Source: Bacteriovoracaceae bacterium UBA7695 (GTDB lineage: Bacteria > Bdellovibrionota > Bacteriovoracia > Bacteriovoracales > Bacteriovoracaceae). Taken from it: a DNA stretch of 8,519 nucleotides. The DNA lies in assembly GCA_002482685.1 (NCBI GenBank), contig DLGL01000043.1, forward strand, positions 6,454 through 14,972. Reading direction: 5' to 3'. Shown piece by piece: positions 1 through 5,805 of the stretch (its first letter is position 1; each line of letters opens with the position of its first letter). A program made the position numbers and the translations under genes. A model generated the notes under the pieces. The model did no database searches. It was not told the DNA's origin and saw nothing but the letters and a program-made list of their open reading frames with translations.

Positions 1-1
1 G

Positions 2-676
2 ATGAGTGGGGAGTTTTCTGCCAAGTTTTTGATAACCGGTCTAGAGAAAACTATAAAAATTCCTGAAATCTCGGATGAAGAAAATAAGACTTCACTGCCA
101 TTTTATTTGCAGACTGAAGCCACGACCACAGCGTTTTTAAATGATCCAATATCTTCATTATTCGTACTTGAAAAAGGATCATTTACACAGCTGTCCAGGA
201 GTCTCAGGTTGAAGGATTCTGCTTATGATTTTTCCTATGACAGAAATGGGAGTGTTTTAAGTATTTATGGCAGAGACGTTGCCTGTGACTTTATTTCGGG
301 ACACCTGTCAATAGAGTCTCAAGTCAGATCAGTTGTTAAACTCAATGATGAACAGTACGAGATTCTAAAAAAATTCTATCTCGATGAAATTCAGAGTGAC
401 CTCAACGCCGTCATGACAAGCAATCTCAAAGAATCTGAGTTGATTAAATCTGCGAGACTTGGTTACAGATTTGGGGCCCGAATTGACGGCCTCTCTTTGC
501 CGGATCTTGCGACTGAAGATGGCATAGATGGACTCATGAAGGCTCTCTTTGTTCCGAAAACTCTGAATAACTCTCTAGCTGTGCTTGATTCAGTGGATGG
601 AAAGAAAAAAGAGATTCAGATCCTCTCAAGTGTTGAAGCAAAACCTGTCAAAGTTAAACTAAATTTAAACCCATAG
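2..676 (+). CDS. Hypothetical protein, probably the 3' part of a gene cut by the window edge
   Basis: The frame is open from the first bases of the window to a TAG stop and gives 224 residues. An ATG lies at position 2, but nothing upstream is visible, so neither a ribosome binding site nor an earlier start can be judged. The protein has no signal peptide, although all three genes behind it encode exported or anchored products. This suggests the true N-terminus lies outside the window. The first half alternates short hydrophobic and polar stretches, as in beta structure (for example SSLFVLEKGS near residue 51). Residues 110-150 look helical and charged. The C-terminus returns to strand-like sequence ending in KVKLNLNP. 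There is one cysteine (near residue 95) and no catalytic motif I recognise. The next gene starts 6 bp after the stop, so it is probably an operon member. Function unknown; coding status is fairly sure from length and context. Confidence 0.75.
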   Translation: MSGEFSAKFLITGLEKTIKIPEISDEENKTSLPFYLQTEATTTAFLNDPISSLFVLEKGSFTQLSRSLRLKDSAYDFSYDRNGSVLSIYGRDVACDFISGHLSIESQVRSVVKLNDEQYEILKKFYLDEIQSDLNAVMTSNLKESELIKSARLGYRFGARIDGLSLPDLATEDGIDGLMKALFVPKTLNNSLAVLDSVDGKKKEIQILSSVEAKPVKVKLNLNP

Positions 677-682
677 GATTTT

Positions 683-1078
683 ATGAAAAATTACATCATT
701 GCATTTGGATTGATTGGGATACTTGGCTTTCTTTTTTTTAACTATTCTGAGAAGTCAGAGGCTTCTCAGAATCAACCGGAAAGTCAAAAAAAACATGCCA
801 GCATAGGAGGGCCACAATTTTATAAACCAGAGTTAAGTTTTAAGAGAAAAAGCCCGGAAGAGATTAGTTTGCAGAAGCTTAACCATAAAGAGCTACTAGT
901 CTTACTGGAAGAGACGGATTCGAAATTAGAAAGCAGTGGGTTAATTGATCTTGCTAATGCTGGACCTCTCGATGAAGCATCATCCACTAAATTACTTCAT
1001 TTAATGCGACTTAAACAAAGTATCTATAAACAACTAATAGATCAGCAACTTGATACTCTTGGTAAGTTGGACATATGA
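683..1078 (+). CDS. Small membrane-anchored hypothetical protein
   Basis: This encodes 131 residues. An N-terminal hydrophobic segment (about residues 4-20, IIAFGLIGILGFLFFNY) follows a single lysine. It lacks a clear cleavage site or lipobox, so it is more likely a signal anchor than a cleaved signal. A polar, low-complexity linker rich in Ser, Gln and Lys follows (about 21-60). A helical, leucine-rich, probably coiled-coil C-terminal part follows from about 62 to 131 (KLNHKELLVLLEETDSKLES, then LLHLMRLKQSIYKQLIDQQL). The start is supported by AGGA at 675-678, which overlaps the previous stop codon and sits 4 bases before the ATG. Its stop overlaps the next start in an ATGA. The layout (inner-membrane anchor, periplasmic helices) suits a structural or scaffolding partner of the lipoproteins that follow, but that is inference. 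I recognise no family. Confidence 0.75.
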   Translation: MKNYIIAFGLIGILGFLFFNYSEKSEASQNQPESQKKHASIGGPQFYKPELSFKRKSPEEISLQKLNHKELLVLLEETDSKLESSGLIDLANAGPLDEASSTKLLHLMRLKQSIYKQLIDQQLDTLGKLDI

Positions 1079-1659
1079 AAGTAATTTTGATGCTTGTGTT
1101 TTTCTTGCTTGTTTCTGGGTGTGTACGGCCGAAAGCAAACACTCCTAAAATCCAGGAAATTGAAGAATGTAAGGAGATTGACGAGACGGGAGACATGAGA
1201 AAACTTCTGAGCGACATCCGTAAAGATGTAGACGAGGTTTTAAGGCTTTTAGAGCAACCTTCAGTCAAGACAAACGAGCAAGTTCATATTCTGGCACAAG
1301 AGGTAGCTCATAAGAGTACTAAAGTTCAATTTCTTTCAAAACCAGAATGGACAACCCCAAAATGGGATCATGAAATTCAATGGGATCTTACCTTAAATTC
1401 AAATTTAACATCTGCAAAAGTTGTTGAGGTCTATTTTATGGGGACTAAGAGAACGGATCTCATAAGCCATTTTGAGTTAGATATCAGACAAAACAATGTC
1501 AGTGTCTCGTACCGCAATCAGGCCAGCTCACTGGAAATCTGTCAGCTTGAAGAATCTTATGTTGTTATTCTGGAAGTAAAAAGTAGAGGTAGGATAAAAA
1601 CAAAACGCTCACTTTTTAGTTTATATGTTCGTCATCAAAAGGAAAATTATGGCAAGTAA
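1075..1659 (+). CDS. Putative lipoprotein with helical stalk and beta-rich C-terminus
   Basis: This encodes 194 residues with a classic lipoprotein signal: MK, a hydrophobic run, then the lipobox LVSGC with the lipidated cysteine at residue 16. The residue after it is Val, not Asp, which by the usual rule suggests outer-membrane sorting. A charged helical stretch (about 32-62, EIDETGDMRKLLSDIRKDVD and onward) could be a short coiled coil. From about residue 95 the sequence alternates like a beta-sandwich (HEIQWDLTLNS, VVEVYFMG, HFELDIRQNNVSVSYR, YVVILEVKS, SLFSLYVR). The ATG overlaps the previous stop as ATGA and has only a weak Shine-Dalgarno, so translation probably depends on coupling. The 3' end overlaps the next lipoprotein gene by 11 bp. 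The family is not recognised. Export and lipidation are well supported; the role is unknown. Confidence 0.8.
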   Translation: MKVILMLVFFLLVSGCVRPKANTPKIQEIEECKEIDETGDMRKLLSDIRKDVDEVLRLLEQPSVKTNEQVHILAQEVAHKSTKVQFLSKPEWTTPKWDHEIQWDLTLNSNLTSAKVVEVYFMGTKRTDLISHFELDIRQNNVSVSYRNQASSLEICQLEESYVVILEVKSRGRIKTKRSLFSLYVRHQKENYGK

Positions 1660-1894
1660 TATGTGGGTTCTATCTTTTTTAATTTTGGTTTCTTCATGTG
1701 GAGCTACCAAAAATACTGGTCCAGATCGGAGTCAAGATCCCAATCAAGAAGCTCAGACAGAGGAGAACAAGTGTAAACTGTTTATCGTTAGCACAAATGA
1801 TGCTCATGTAGTGGCGCGAGATGCATATCTTTTCCATAAAGAATGTGGTCTGAAGTCAGAAGCAGCCTTAATTAAGAGATTAACTAAAAGATAA
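1649..1894 (+). CDS. Very small putative lipoprotein
   Basis: I place the start at the ATG at 1649, giving 81 residues, rather than at the in-frame ATG at 1625. The internal start has AAAAGGA 5 bases upstream and opens directly into a lipoprotein signal (MASNMWVLSFLILVSSC, lipobox LVSSC, cysteine 17). The longer version would put the charged stretch FVIKRKI in front. The mature part begins with a polar, Asp/Gln/Glu-rich tether (about residues 18-41). A small domain of about 40 residues follows, with two further cysteines (in NKCKLF and HKECGL) that could form a disulfide. The gene overlaps the preceding lipoprotein gene by 11 bp and closes the block. Next downstream is an AT-rich hairpin spanning the stop. 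No family is recognised. Two lipoproteins in tandem behind an anchored protein suggest a shared envelope complex. Confidence 0.72.
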   Translation: MASNMWVLSFLILVSSCGATKNTGPDRSQDPNQEAQTEENKCKLFIVSTNDAHVVARDAYLFHKECGLKSEAALIKRLTKR

Positions 1895-1913
1895 TAGTTA
1901 AATAATCTTAATT
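1870..1913 (+). other. AT-rich imperfect hairpin across the stop codon of the last lipoprotein gene
   Basis: The outer arm AATTAAGA (1870-1877) pairs perfectly with TCTTAATT (1906-1913). The inner arm TTAACTA (1880-1886) pairs with TAGTTAA (1895-1901). They are separated by a small asymmetric internal loop and leave an 8-base apical loop that contains the TAA stop at 1892-1894. There is no T-tract behind it, so it is not a standard intrinsic terminator. It could stabilise the 3' end of the upstream message, bind a protein, or be chance in AT-rich DNA. Confidence 0.35.
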
Positions 1914-1937
1914 CCTGGGATAAATTTATACCGGGGG
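1912..1937 (+). promoter_or_regulatory. Possible hairpin masking the ribosome binding site of the DUF72 gene
   Basis: TTCCTGG (1912-1918) can pair, using G-U wobbles, with CCGGGGG (1931-1937). A G/A mismatch separates this from an inner palindrome ATAAATTTAT (1920-1929). The right arm is the only G-rich element before the ATG at 1942 and so is the likely Shine-Dalgarno. If the structure forms in RNA, it would hide the ribosome binding site. The pairing is visible in the sequence; a regulatory effect is inference, and several pairs are wobbles. Confidence 0.3.
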
Positions 1938-1941
1938 TAAC

Positions 1942-2841
1942 ATGGAATACGGCAAGGTTGAAGATTTAACCACGGTGGATTGGTCTTTTCCGAAAGACGA
2001 TCCTCTTAATATTTCTAGACTCTCTTCAGATCAAACTCAACTAAAACTTCATCTTGGTTCCCCGGCATGGGGGGCCAGGAGTTGGATAGATAAAATCTAC
2101 CCTAAGCATACTCCCGCAGATAAATTTCTCCATTTTTACTCCCGAGCATTTACATGTATTGAATTAAATAGGTCTCACTATGGAATACCAAACGAAAAAA
2201 TGACTTCAGAATGGCTTGAAGAAGTTCCAAGGAATTTTTTGTTTTGTCCCAAGGTTTTTAAAGGGATTTCTCATGGCCAGTTTGGACTTCATGATAAATA
2301 TCTCCTCAAAGAATGGACTAGTTTCATCGGTAGACTAGGATCAAACTTAGGTCCTTGTTTTATTCAATTCCATGAAAGCTTTTCCTACGAAAGGAAAGCC
2401 GATCTCTTTCATTTTCTCGAATCTTGGCCAGCTGAATTTAAACTATCCGTAGAGCTAAGACATCCGAGTTGGTTTAAAGAAAATACTATCTTGCCACCGC
2501 TCGCTGATTACTTATGCAAAAAAGGGATCGGCTTGGTTATAACTGATGTCGCAGGTAAACGAGAGGTGCTTCATACTTCAGTCAGTGCGCCTTGGACTAT
2601 GATCCGTCTTATAGGAAACGATCTTCACTCATCGGATGGTGCCAGACTACGTGATTGGGCAAGGCAGCTGCAAATATGGAGTGATCTTGGGCTTAAAGAA
2701 GCCTATCTTCTCTTACATCAGCCTGATGATATCCTGACTATTGAGTTCGCTCAATTGGCACACGAAGTTTTTACCAGTTTTGGGTATTTGGATTTTCCTA
2801 AGATTGAAAAAATTAAGCAGCGCGACCTGTTTGATTTTTAA
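1942..2841 (+). CDS. DUF72 (YecE-like) family protein
   Basis: This encodes 299 residues matching the DUF72/YecE pattern along its length. LHLGSPAWGARSWIDKIYP (about 36-54) corresponds to the family's N-terminal GTSGWSY-type motif. FLHFYSRAFTCIELNRSHYG (62-81) corresponds to the strand with the conserved Glu-x-Asn. FLFCPKVFKGISH (99-111), FIQFHESF (140-147), ELRHPSWF (171-178), GLVITD (197-202) and MIRLIGND (220-227) follow in family order. The end KQRDLFDF matches the short C-terminal tail often seen in these proteins. The fold is a TIM barrel. The reaction is not established for the family, so I give none. The first 34 or so residues precede the usual family start; no later in-frame ATG would keep the conserved N-terminal motif. 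The Shine-Dalgarno (GGGGG at 1933-1937) is unusual and may be paired in a hairpin. No export signal, so cytoplasmic. The stop overlaps that of the convergent gene. Confidence 0.92.
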   Translation: MEYGKVEDLTTVDWSFPKDDPLNISRLSSDQTQLKLHLGSPAWGARSWIDKIYPKHTPADKFLHFYSRAFTCIELNRSHYGIPNEKMTSEWLEEVPRNFLFCPKVFKGISHGQFGLHDKYLLKEWTSFIGRLGSNLGPCFIQFHESFSYERKADLFHFLESWPAEFKLSVELRHPSWFKENTILPPLADYLCKKGIGLVITDVAGKREVLHTSVSAPWTMIRLIGNDLHSSDGARLRDWARQLQIWSDLGLKEAYLLLHQPDDILTIEFAQLAHEVFTSFGYLDFPKIEKIKQRDLFDF

Positions 2842-3806
2842 ATGAAGAGAGTAGTGGAGATGGACATTTCATTAAGTAAAAAATAATTGTAATGAACTCC
2901 AAACAAGATGTGATCATTTATGGAGTATTGAACACCTGAATAGATATTTGATGGCTGTTTAACTTTAAGGCGCTCATCTATATTATCATAAGTGTTCGAT
3001 GATTCATTTCTGACTGCGAGATTTAATAATAAGTTTTTGTAATTAAAAGAGCTTGAATAGATTGTAATAACAGTTTCATCTTTATAAAAATCAGGTTTGG
3101 ACTTTATTAACCCGTAATCAAAAGCAAAGTTCCACACACGAAGGCCCATGGCGTAGGTCGTTACCGTGTAAGTGTCCTGAATAGATTTTTTTCCTGAGAG
3201 TTCTGAATAAGTCTGTGTAGCCCCTATAGGGCTAAATTTGGTCAAGTCTACAAAGTAATCATCTTTATAACTTGAAGCCCCAAAGCTAAATTTCCAAAGA
3301 CGACCCGAAAGCCCAAAACCAGGGTTGATTTTTTTGATTAGAGGGTGCCGTTTGAGAATTAGGCCTGCATCCAGTCCATAATTTTTCTGAGAAAAAAGTT
3401 TTGCGGCGATCGCGAAAGTAAATTTTTTATTTCTGTACTGCTTATCATTAACCATTCGGTCGGCCATCTCTTCATCGAGCTCTGGGGCACGGTTCCCAAA
3501 AAAACTATTTTCAATAGATCCACTTATCAAGGCTCCACCCATTTTACCTGTCCCCGATGAGAGGCCGAATAAAAGTGAGTTCTTGGGCTGGTACATGATG
3601 TCTAGGCCAATACCGCGATCCAGGCTGACGTTCGCTGGGTTTAAATTAGCAGCAGTTGTGGATGAGGGACTTGTTGGGAAGCTTGAGCGACGAAGCTGAC
3701 GGGTAACTCCATGACAATTTGGTAATTTAAGGAATTCGCAAACATCCGTAGATGCGGCCAGGCATTCTGTAGAAATGAATATTAGTAGCACAAAGGTAAG
3801 CTTCAT
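2838..3806 (-). CDS. Probable outer-membrane beta-barrel protein
   Basis: This encodes 322 residues with a likely signal peptide (MKLTFVLLIFISTECLA, predicted cut after Ala17). A short segment with two cysteines (C23 and C31) follows, then a Ser/Thr/Pro-rich linker (41-52). After NLNPANVSLDRG (55-66) the sequence runs as alternating strands with turns rich in Asn, Asp and Lys: GIGLDIMYQ, LLFGLSSG, KFTFAIAAKLF, GLDAGLIL, WKFSFGASSY, MGLRVWNFAFDYG, LLLNLAVRN, YSGVQYSI, HILFGVHYNYF, ending SISTTLFI. The NPAN motif after a leader is reminiscent of FadL-like barrels, but I cannot assign a family. The last residue is Ile after Phe rather than a terminal Phe. The gene lies 44 bp behind the metallopeptidase gene on the same strand and is probably cotranscribed. 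I see no clear Shine-Dalgarno before the ATG. It converges on the DUF72 gene with a 4-base stop-to-stop overlap. Confidence 0.75.
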   Translation of the reverse strand: MKLTFVLLIFISTECLAASTDVCEFLKLPNCHGVTRQLRRSSFPTSPSSTTAANLNPANVSLDRGIGLDIMYQPKNSLLFGLSSGTGKMGGALISGSIENSFFGNRAPELDEEMADRMVNDKQYRNKKFTFAIAAKLFSQKNYGLDAGLILKRHPLIKKINPGFGLSGRLWKFSFGASSYKDDYFVDLTKFSPIGATQTYSELSGKKSIQDTYTVTTYAMGLRVWNFAFDYGLIKSKPDFYKDETVITIYSSSFNYKNLLLNLAVRNESSNTYDNIDERLKVKQPSNIYSGVQYSINDHILFGVHYNYFLLNEMSISTTLFI

Positions 3807-3850
3807 TGAATGCTAGGGTATCAAAACGCTATTGAGGAGTCGAGATATGC

Positions 3851-5164
3851 TTAGCCGCAACCCTTGACATGAGGTTTTCGGAAGCAAAAATGCAAGTGAT
3901 TGGAGTGGCCCTCACATTTGAAGACCCCTTTCTTTTCATCATTTTTAGGATTTGCAAGATCGCATGCTTGACGCGTTCGACCCGGAAGAGAGTTCTTCGC
4001 TATTTTAGAATCGTTAAAATAAACCGGTGTCGCTCCGGCCTTCAATAAGAGATTAACGAAGTTTTGGGTACGCTCATGATCATAGTCTTCTGGATAGTGG
4101 TCAAGATTAACTCCTTCCATGGTCTGATCTTTTCTAAAGGGACGCATATCCATACATGAGCCGTCAGCATGTTGAAGATGCCCCAGTGCATCTTTGCCGT
4201 TGGCCATCTTAGTTGGAGAGGGAAAGCCCATGTCTCCAATCTGCAAGGTACAACCAGCTCCTGAGCAAACCTTCTTCCAGTCCCGGGCGACATCGATAAA
4301 AGAGCATAGGGCATCCGGTGTTGCCCAGTCATCGGTTTTTTCTCTGTCGGTGCCCGTAAAGTGGACAAAAGAGTCGTCTGGACTAAATTTTAGTCGAGAC
4401 AGGCCCCACTCATTAACTTCAATCTGTGTTGCAACATTATTTGTCGATAAGTGATTCAGAAGTTTTGTGACGTTGTTATAGTTTGAAGTAGATAAAAGTT
4501 GTTGTTCAAAGCAACCAAAATCCTCTAACAGAACTTGTTTTTTGTCATTTTCCGCACTACTGCTTGTGACTTCAAAAACATACGATATTTTTCCATCACA
4601 ATTGAGTGTCTTATATTGATTTTCATTTTTAATAGCTTTCAGACCTTCTCCATATTTTAAAACGAGAGAGGTAGAATTATTCAAATCTTTTAACATCACT
4701 GTATCTGATGTCACCATGAGGACATCAGTGTTAGAAATTTTTTTTAATGAGTTTGGCGAAATAAATCCCTTTTCTTTTTTTTTCACCAGCGAATTATTTT
4801 GATCATTCTGGTTTACACCAATTAATCCATCCAGTTGATCCTGCGGCTCGGATAGAATTTCAACGGGGACTAATGAAACGGATGGATTTTGAGGCAATTC
4901 TCCCAGAGATTTGACTGTCGTATTTCTTCGGATGATTTTGTAAGGACTATCTTTTGAATTTGTTGCATGAGCGCGACCGACAGTTGTCTGCTTAGGTGTA
5001 AGTATCCCAGTTTTCGAAGCTTTGTTGCCAGTGAAGACATACTCTCGCGTGGTGTCTGATGGAATATAAACGTAAAAAGGGGGCTCATTAGTCCATGCCT
5101 CCAAGCATGAGCTTTGGGCCCAAATTTGAGATGATAATATGAGAAGGACTAAGAGAGATCTCAT
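3851..5164 (-). CDS. Secreted LAS-type zinc metallopeptidase-like protein (MepA/M15/M74-like)
   Basis: This encodes 437 residues with a signal peptide (MRSLLVLLILSSQIWA, likely cut after Ala16). The C-terminal domain (about 250-437) carries the zinc signature of LAS peptidases. H332 and D339 lie in GHLQHADGSCMDMRP, the H-x(6)-D ligand pair. H423 and H425 lie in GHSNHLHFCF, the H-x-H element. GDMGFPSPT (310-318) resembles the glycine-rich stretch before the ligands in MepA-type murein endopeptidases. Known relatives cut peptide bonds in peptidoglycan in the periplasm; that activity here is inferred. The domain has eight cysteines (287, 300, 305, 337, 401, 417, 427, 436), fitting an oxidised, disulfide-bonded exported enzyme. 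Residues 144-200 (NTDVLMVTSDTVMLKDLN, later KISYVFEVTSS) look like a bacterial SH3-type module that could bind cell wall; this is weaker. At 437 residues it is much longer than a plain LAS domain. It is followed 44 bp later by the barrel gene. Start: an in-frame stop lies just upstream; no good Shine-Dalgarno is visible. Confidence 0.82.
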   Translation of the reverse strand: MRSLLVLLILSSQIWAQSSCLEAWTNEPPFYVYIPSDTTREYVFTGNKASKTGILTPKQTTVGRAHATNSKDSPYKIIRRNTTVKSLGELPQNPSVSLVPVEILSEPQDQLDGLIGVNQNDQNNSLVKKKEKGFISPNSLKKISNTDVLMVTSDTVMLKDLNNSTSLVLKYGEGLKAIKNENQYKTLNCDGKISYVFEVTSSSAENDKKQVLLEDFGCFEQQLLSTSNYNNVTKLLNHLSTNNVATQIEVNEWGLSRLKFSPDDSFVHFTGTDREKTDDWATPDALCSFIDVARDWKKVCSGAGCTLQIGDMGFPSPTKMANGKDALGHLQHADGSCMDMRPFRKDQTMEGVNLDHYPEDYDHERTQNFVNLLLKAGATPVYFNDSKIAKNSLPGRTRQACDLANPKNDEKKGVFKCEGHSNHLHFCFRKPHVKGCG

Positions 5165-5201
5165 AGTGGACTTATCGACTTATTGTGTAGTCTCTTGAAA
5201 G

Positions 5202-5232
5202 AAAAATCGCCGACTCGTCTGGTCGGGTTTTT
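5202..5232 (-). terminator. Bidirectional-looking intrinsic terminator behind the DUF454 gene
   Basis: CCGAC (5210-5214) and GTCGG (5222-5226) form a perfect 5-bp GC-rich stem with a 7-base loop. On the minus strand the stem is followed, after CGA, by TTTTT (complement of 5202-5206). On the plus strand it is followed by GTTTTT (5227-5232). The A and T tracts can also pair to lengthen the stem. It begins at the stop codon of the DUF454 gene and lies 38 bp before the metallopeptidase start, so it probably separates those two transcripts. Confidence 0.65.
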
Positions 5233-5644
5233 AGCCTAAGCTAAAGATCTTAGACCTTCTGGTCAGTACAAAACCAATACTTAGGGCGAAGACGAGATCA
5301 ATTGCATAGGCCCAGGGAAGCCCAATTTTCATATGAGCAAGAACGGCGCCCACCACCATAGAAGTGGTCGCAATAATTTTCATTTTAGGTCGAATGATCT
5401 TAAAGTCCTCCCACTCTCTCACAGGCTTACCAAAAAAACGATTTTGTCTCATCCAGAGATGTATTCTTAAACTTCCCTTAGAGAAAAAATAAGCTGAGAT
5501 AATAGCGAAGGGTACTTGTGGAATAATCGGAATAAGAACTCCTACGAGAGCAAATAGAAGAAAGAGTCCGCCCAATGCCATAAATACCCGTGACTTACTT
5601 CCTTTAAGTTTCCATTCAAGGTAAAAGCTTTTTGCCGAAATCAT
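5231..5644 (-). CDS. DUF454 (YbaN-like) inner-membrane protein
   Basis: This encodes 137 residues, the normal size for the DUF454/YbaN family. The family hallmark is clear. A first membrane segment (about 20-42) leads into IPIIPQVPF (38-46), corresponding to the conserved LPxxPxxPF motif. AYFFSKGSLRIHLWMRQNRF (51-70) then corresponds to the family's FARSSPRLHxWL region, and FGKPVREWEDFKII (71-84) follows. Two further membrane segments lie at about 90-105 and 109-127. The biochemical role of the family is not established. It is an integral cytoplasmic-membrane protein. A strong Shine-Dalgarno fixes the start. It is transcribed away from the phytase-like gene and is probably monocistronic because of the terminator at its 3' end. 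Confidence 0.9.
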   Translation of the reverse strand: MISAKSFYLEWKLKGSKSRVFMALGGLFLLFALVGVLIPIIPQVPFAIISAYFFSKGSLRIHLWMRQNRFFGKPVREWEDFKIIRPKMKIIATTSMVVGAVLAHMKIGLPWAYAIDLVFALSIGFVLTRRSKIFSLG

Positions 5645-5649
5645 ATAGG

Positions 5650-5656
5650 CTCCTCT
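5650..5656 (-). promoter_or_regulatory. Strong Shine-Dalgarno for the DUF454 gene
   Basis: Read on the minus strand this is AGAGGAG, five bases before the ATG at 5644. It confirms that start. It is a stronger site than the ones before the two genes downstream on the same strand, which show no clear equivalent. Confidence 0.75.
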
Positions 5657-5739
5657 TAAATCAAACTTCTAGATTCAAGTTTTATGCCATTTTGCAGCCT
5701 TGAATTTTCATGGCGATTTATCTATCAGGGGTCTTTGAG

Positions 5740-5753
5740 CCCCATTTTTGGGG
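5740..5753 (+). other. Short GC hairpin in the divergent intergenic region
   Basis: CCCCA (5740-5744) and TGGGG (5749-5753) form a 5-bp stem with a TTTT loop. It lies in the 161-bp gap between the divergent DUF454 and phytase-like genes, about 50 bases before the preferred start of the latter. No T-tract follows, so it is not a terminator. A protein-binding or leader-RNA role is possible but unproven. Confidence 0.35.
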
Positions 5754-5805
5754 TAGGAATCCACCGCGTCTATCAATTAGGTCAATATTGCGATTTTATC
5801 TATTA

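Noticed and set aside
1011..1268. An 85-codon frame on the minus strand
   Set aside because: It lies opposite two well-supported genes, has Ser/Thr-rich composition typical of an antisense shadow, and no ribosome binding site or domain.
1625..1648. Earlier start for the 81-residue lipoprotein
   Set aside because: It adds a charged stretch before the signal peptide and has no Shine-Dalgarno. The ATG at 1649 has AAAAGGA at proper spacing.
4042..4368. A 108-codon frame on the minus strand inside the metallopeptidase gene
   Set aside because: It is an alternative frame across the conserved catalytic region, whose main frame carries the zinc ligands. No independent coding evidence.
4194..4454. 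An 86-codon frame on the plus strand opposite the metallopeptidase gene
   Set aside because: Antisense to a clear gene, with no ribosome binding site and no recognisable protein features.
4870..5088. A 72-codon minus-strand frame overlapping the N-terminal part of the metallopeptidase gene
   Set aside because: Shadow of the main frame, short and without supporting signals. A frameshift is unnecessary because the main frame is intact from signal peptide to C-terminus.
5710..5805. N-terminal extension of the phytase-like protein from the ATG at 5710
   Set aside because: The added 32 residues would bury a good lipoprotein signal, show no ribosome binding site, and cover the divergent promoter region with its repeat and hairpin.
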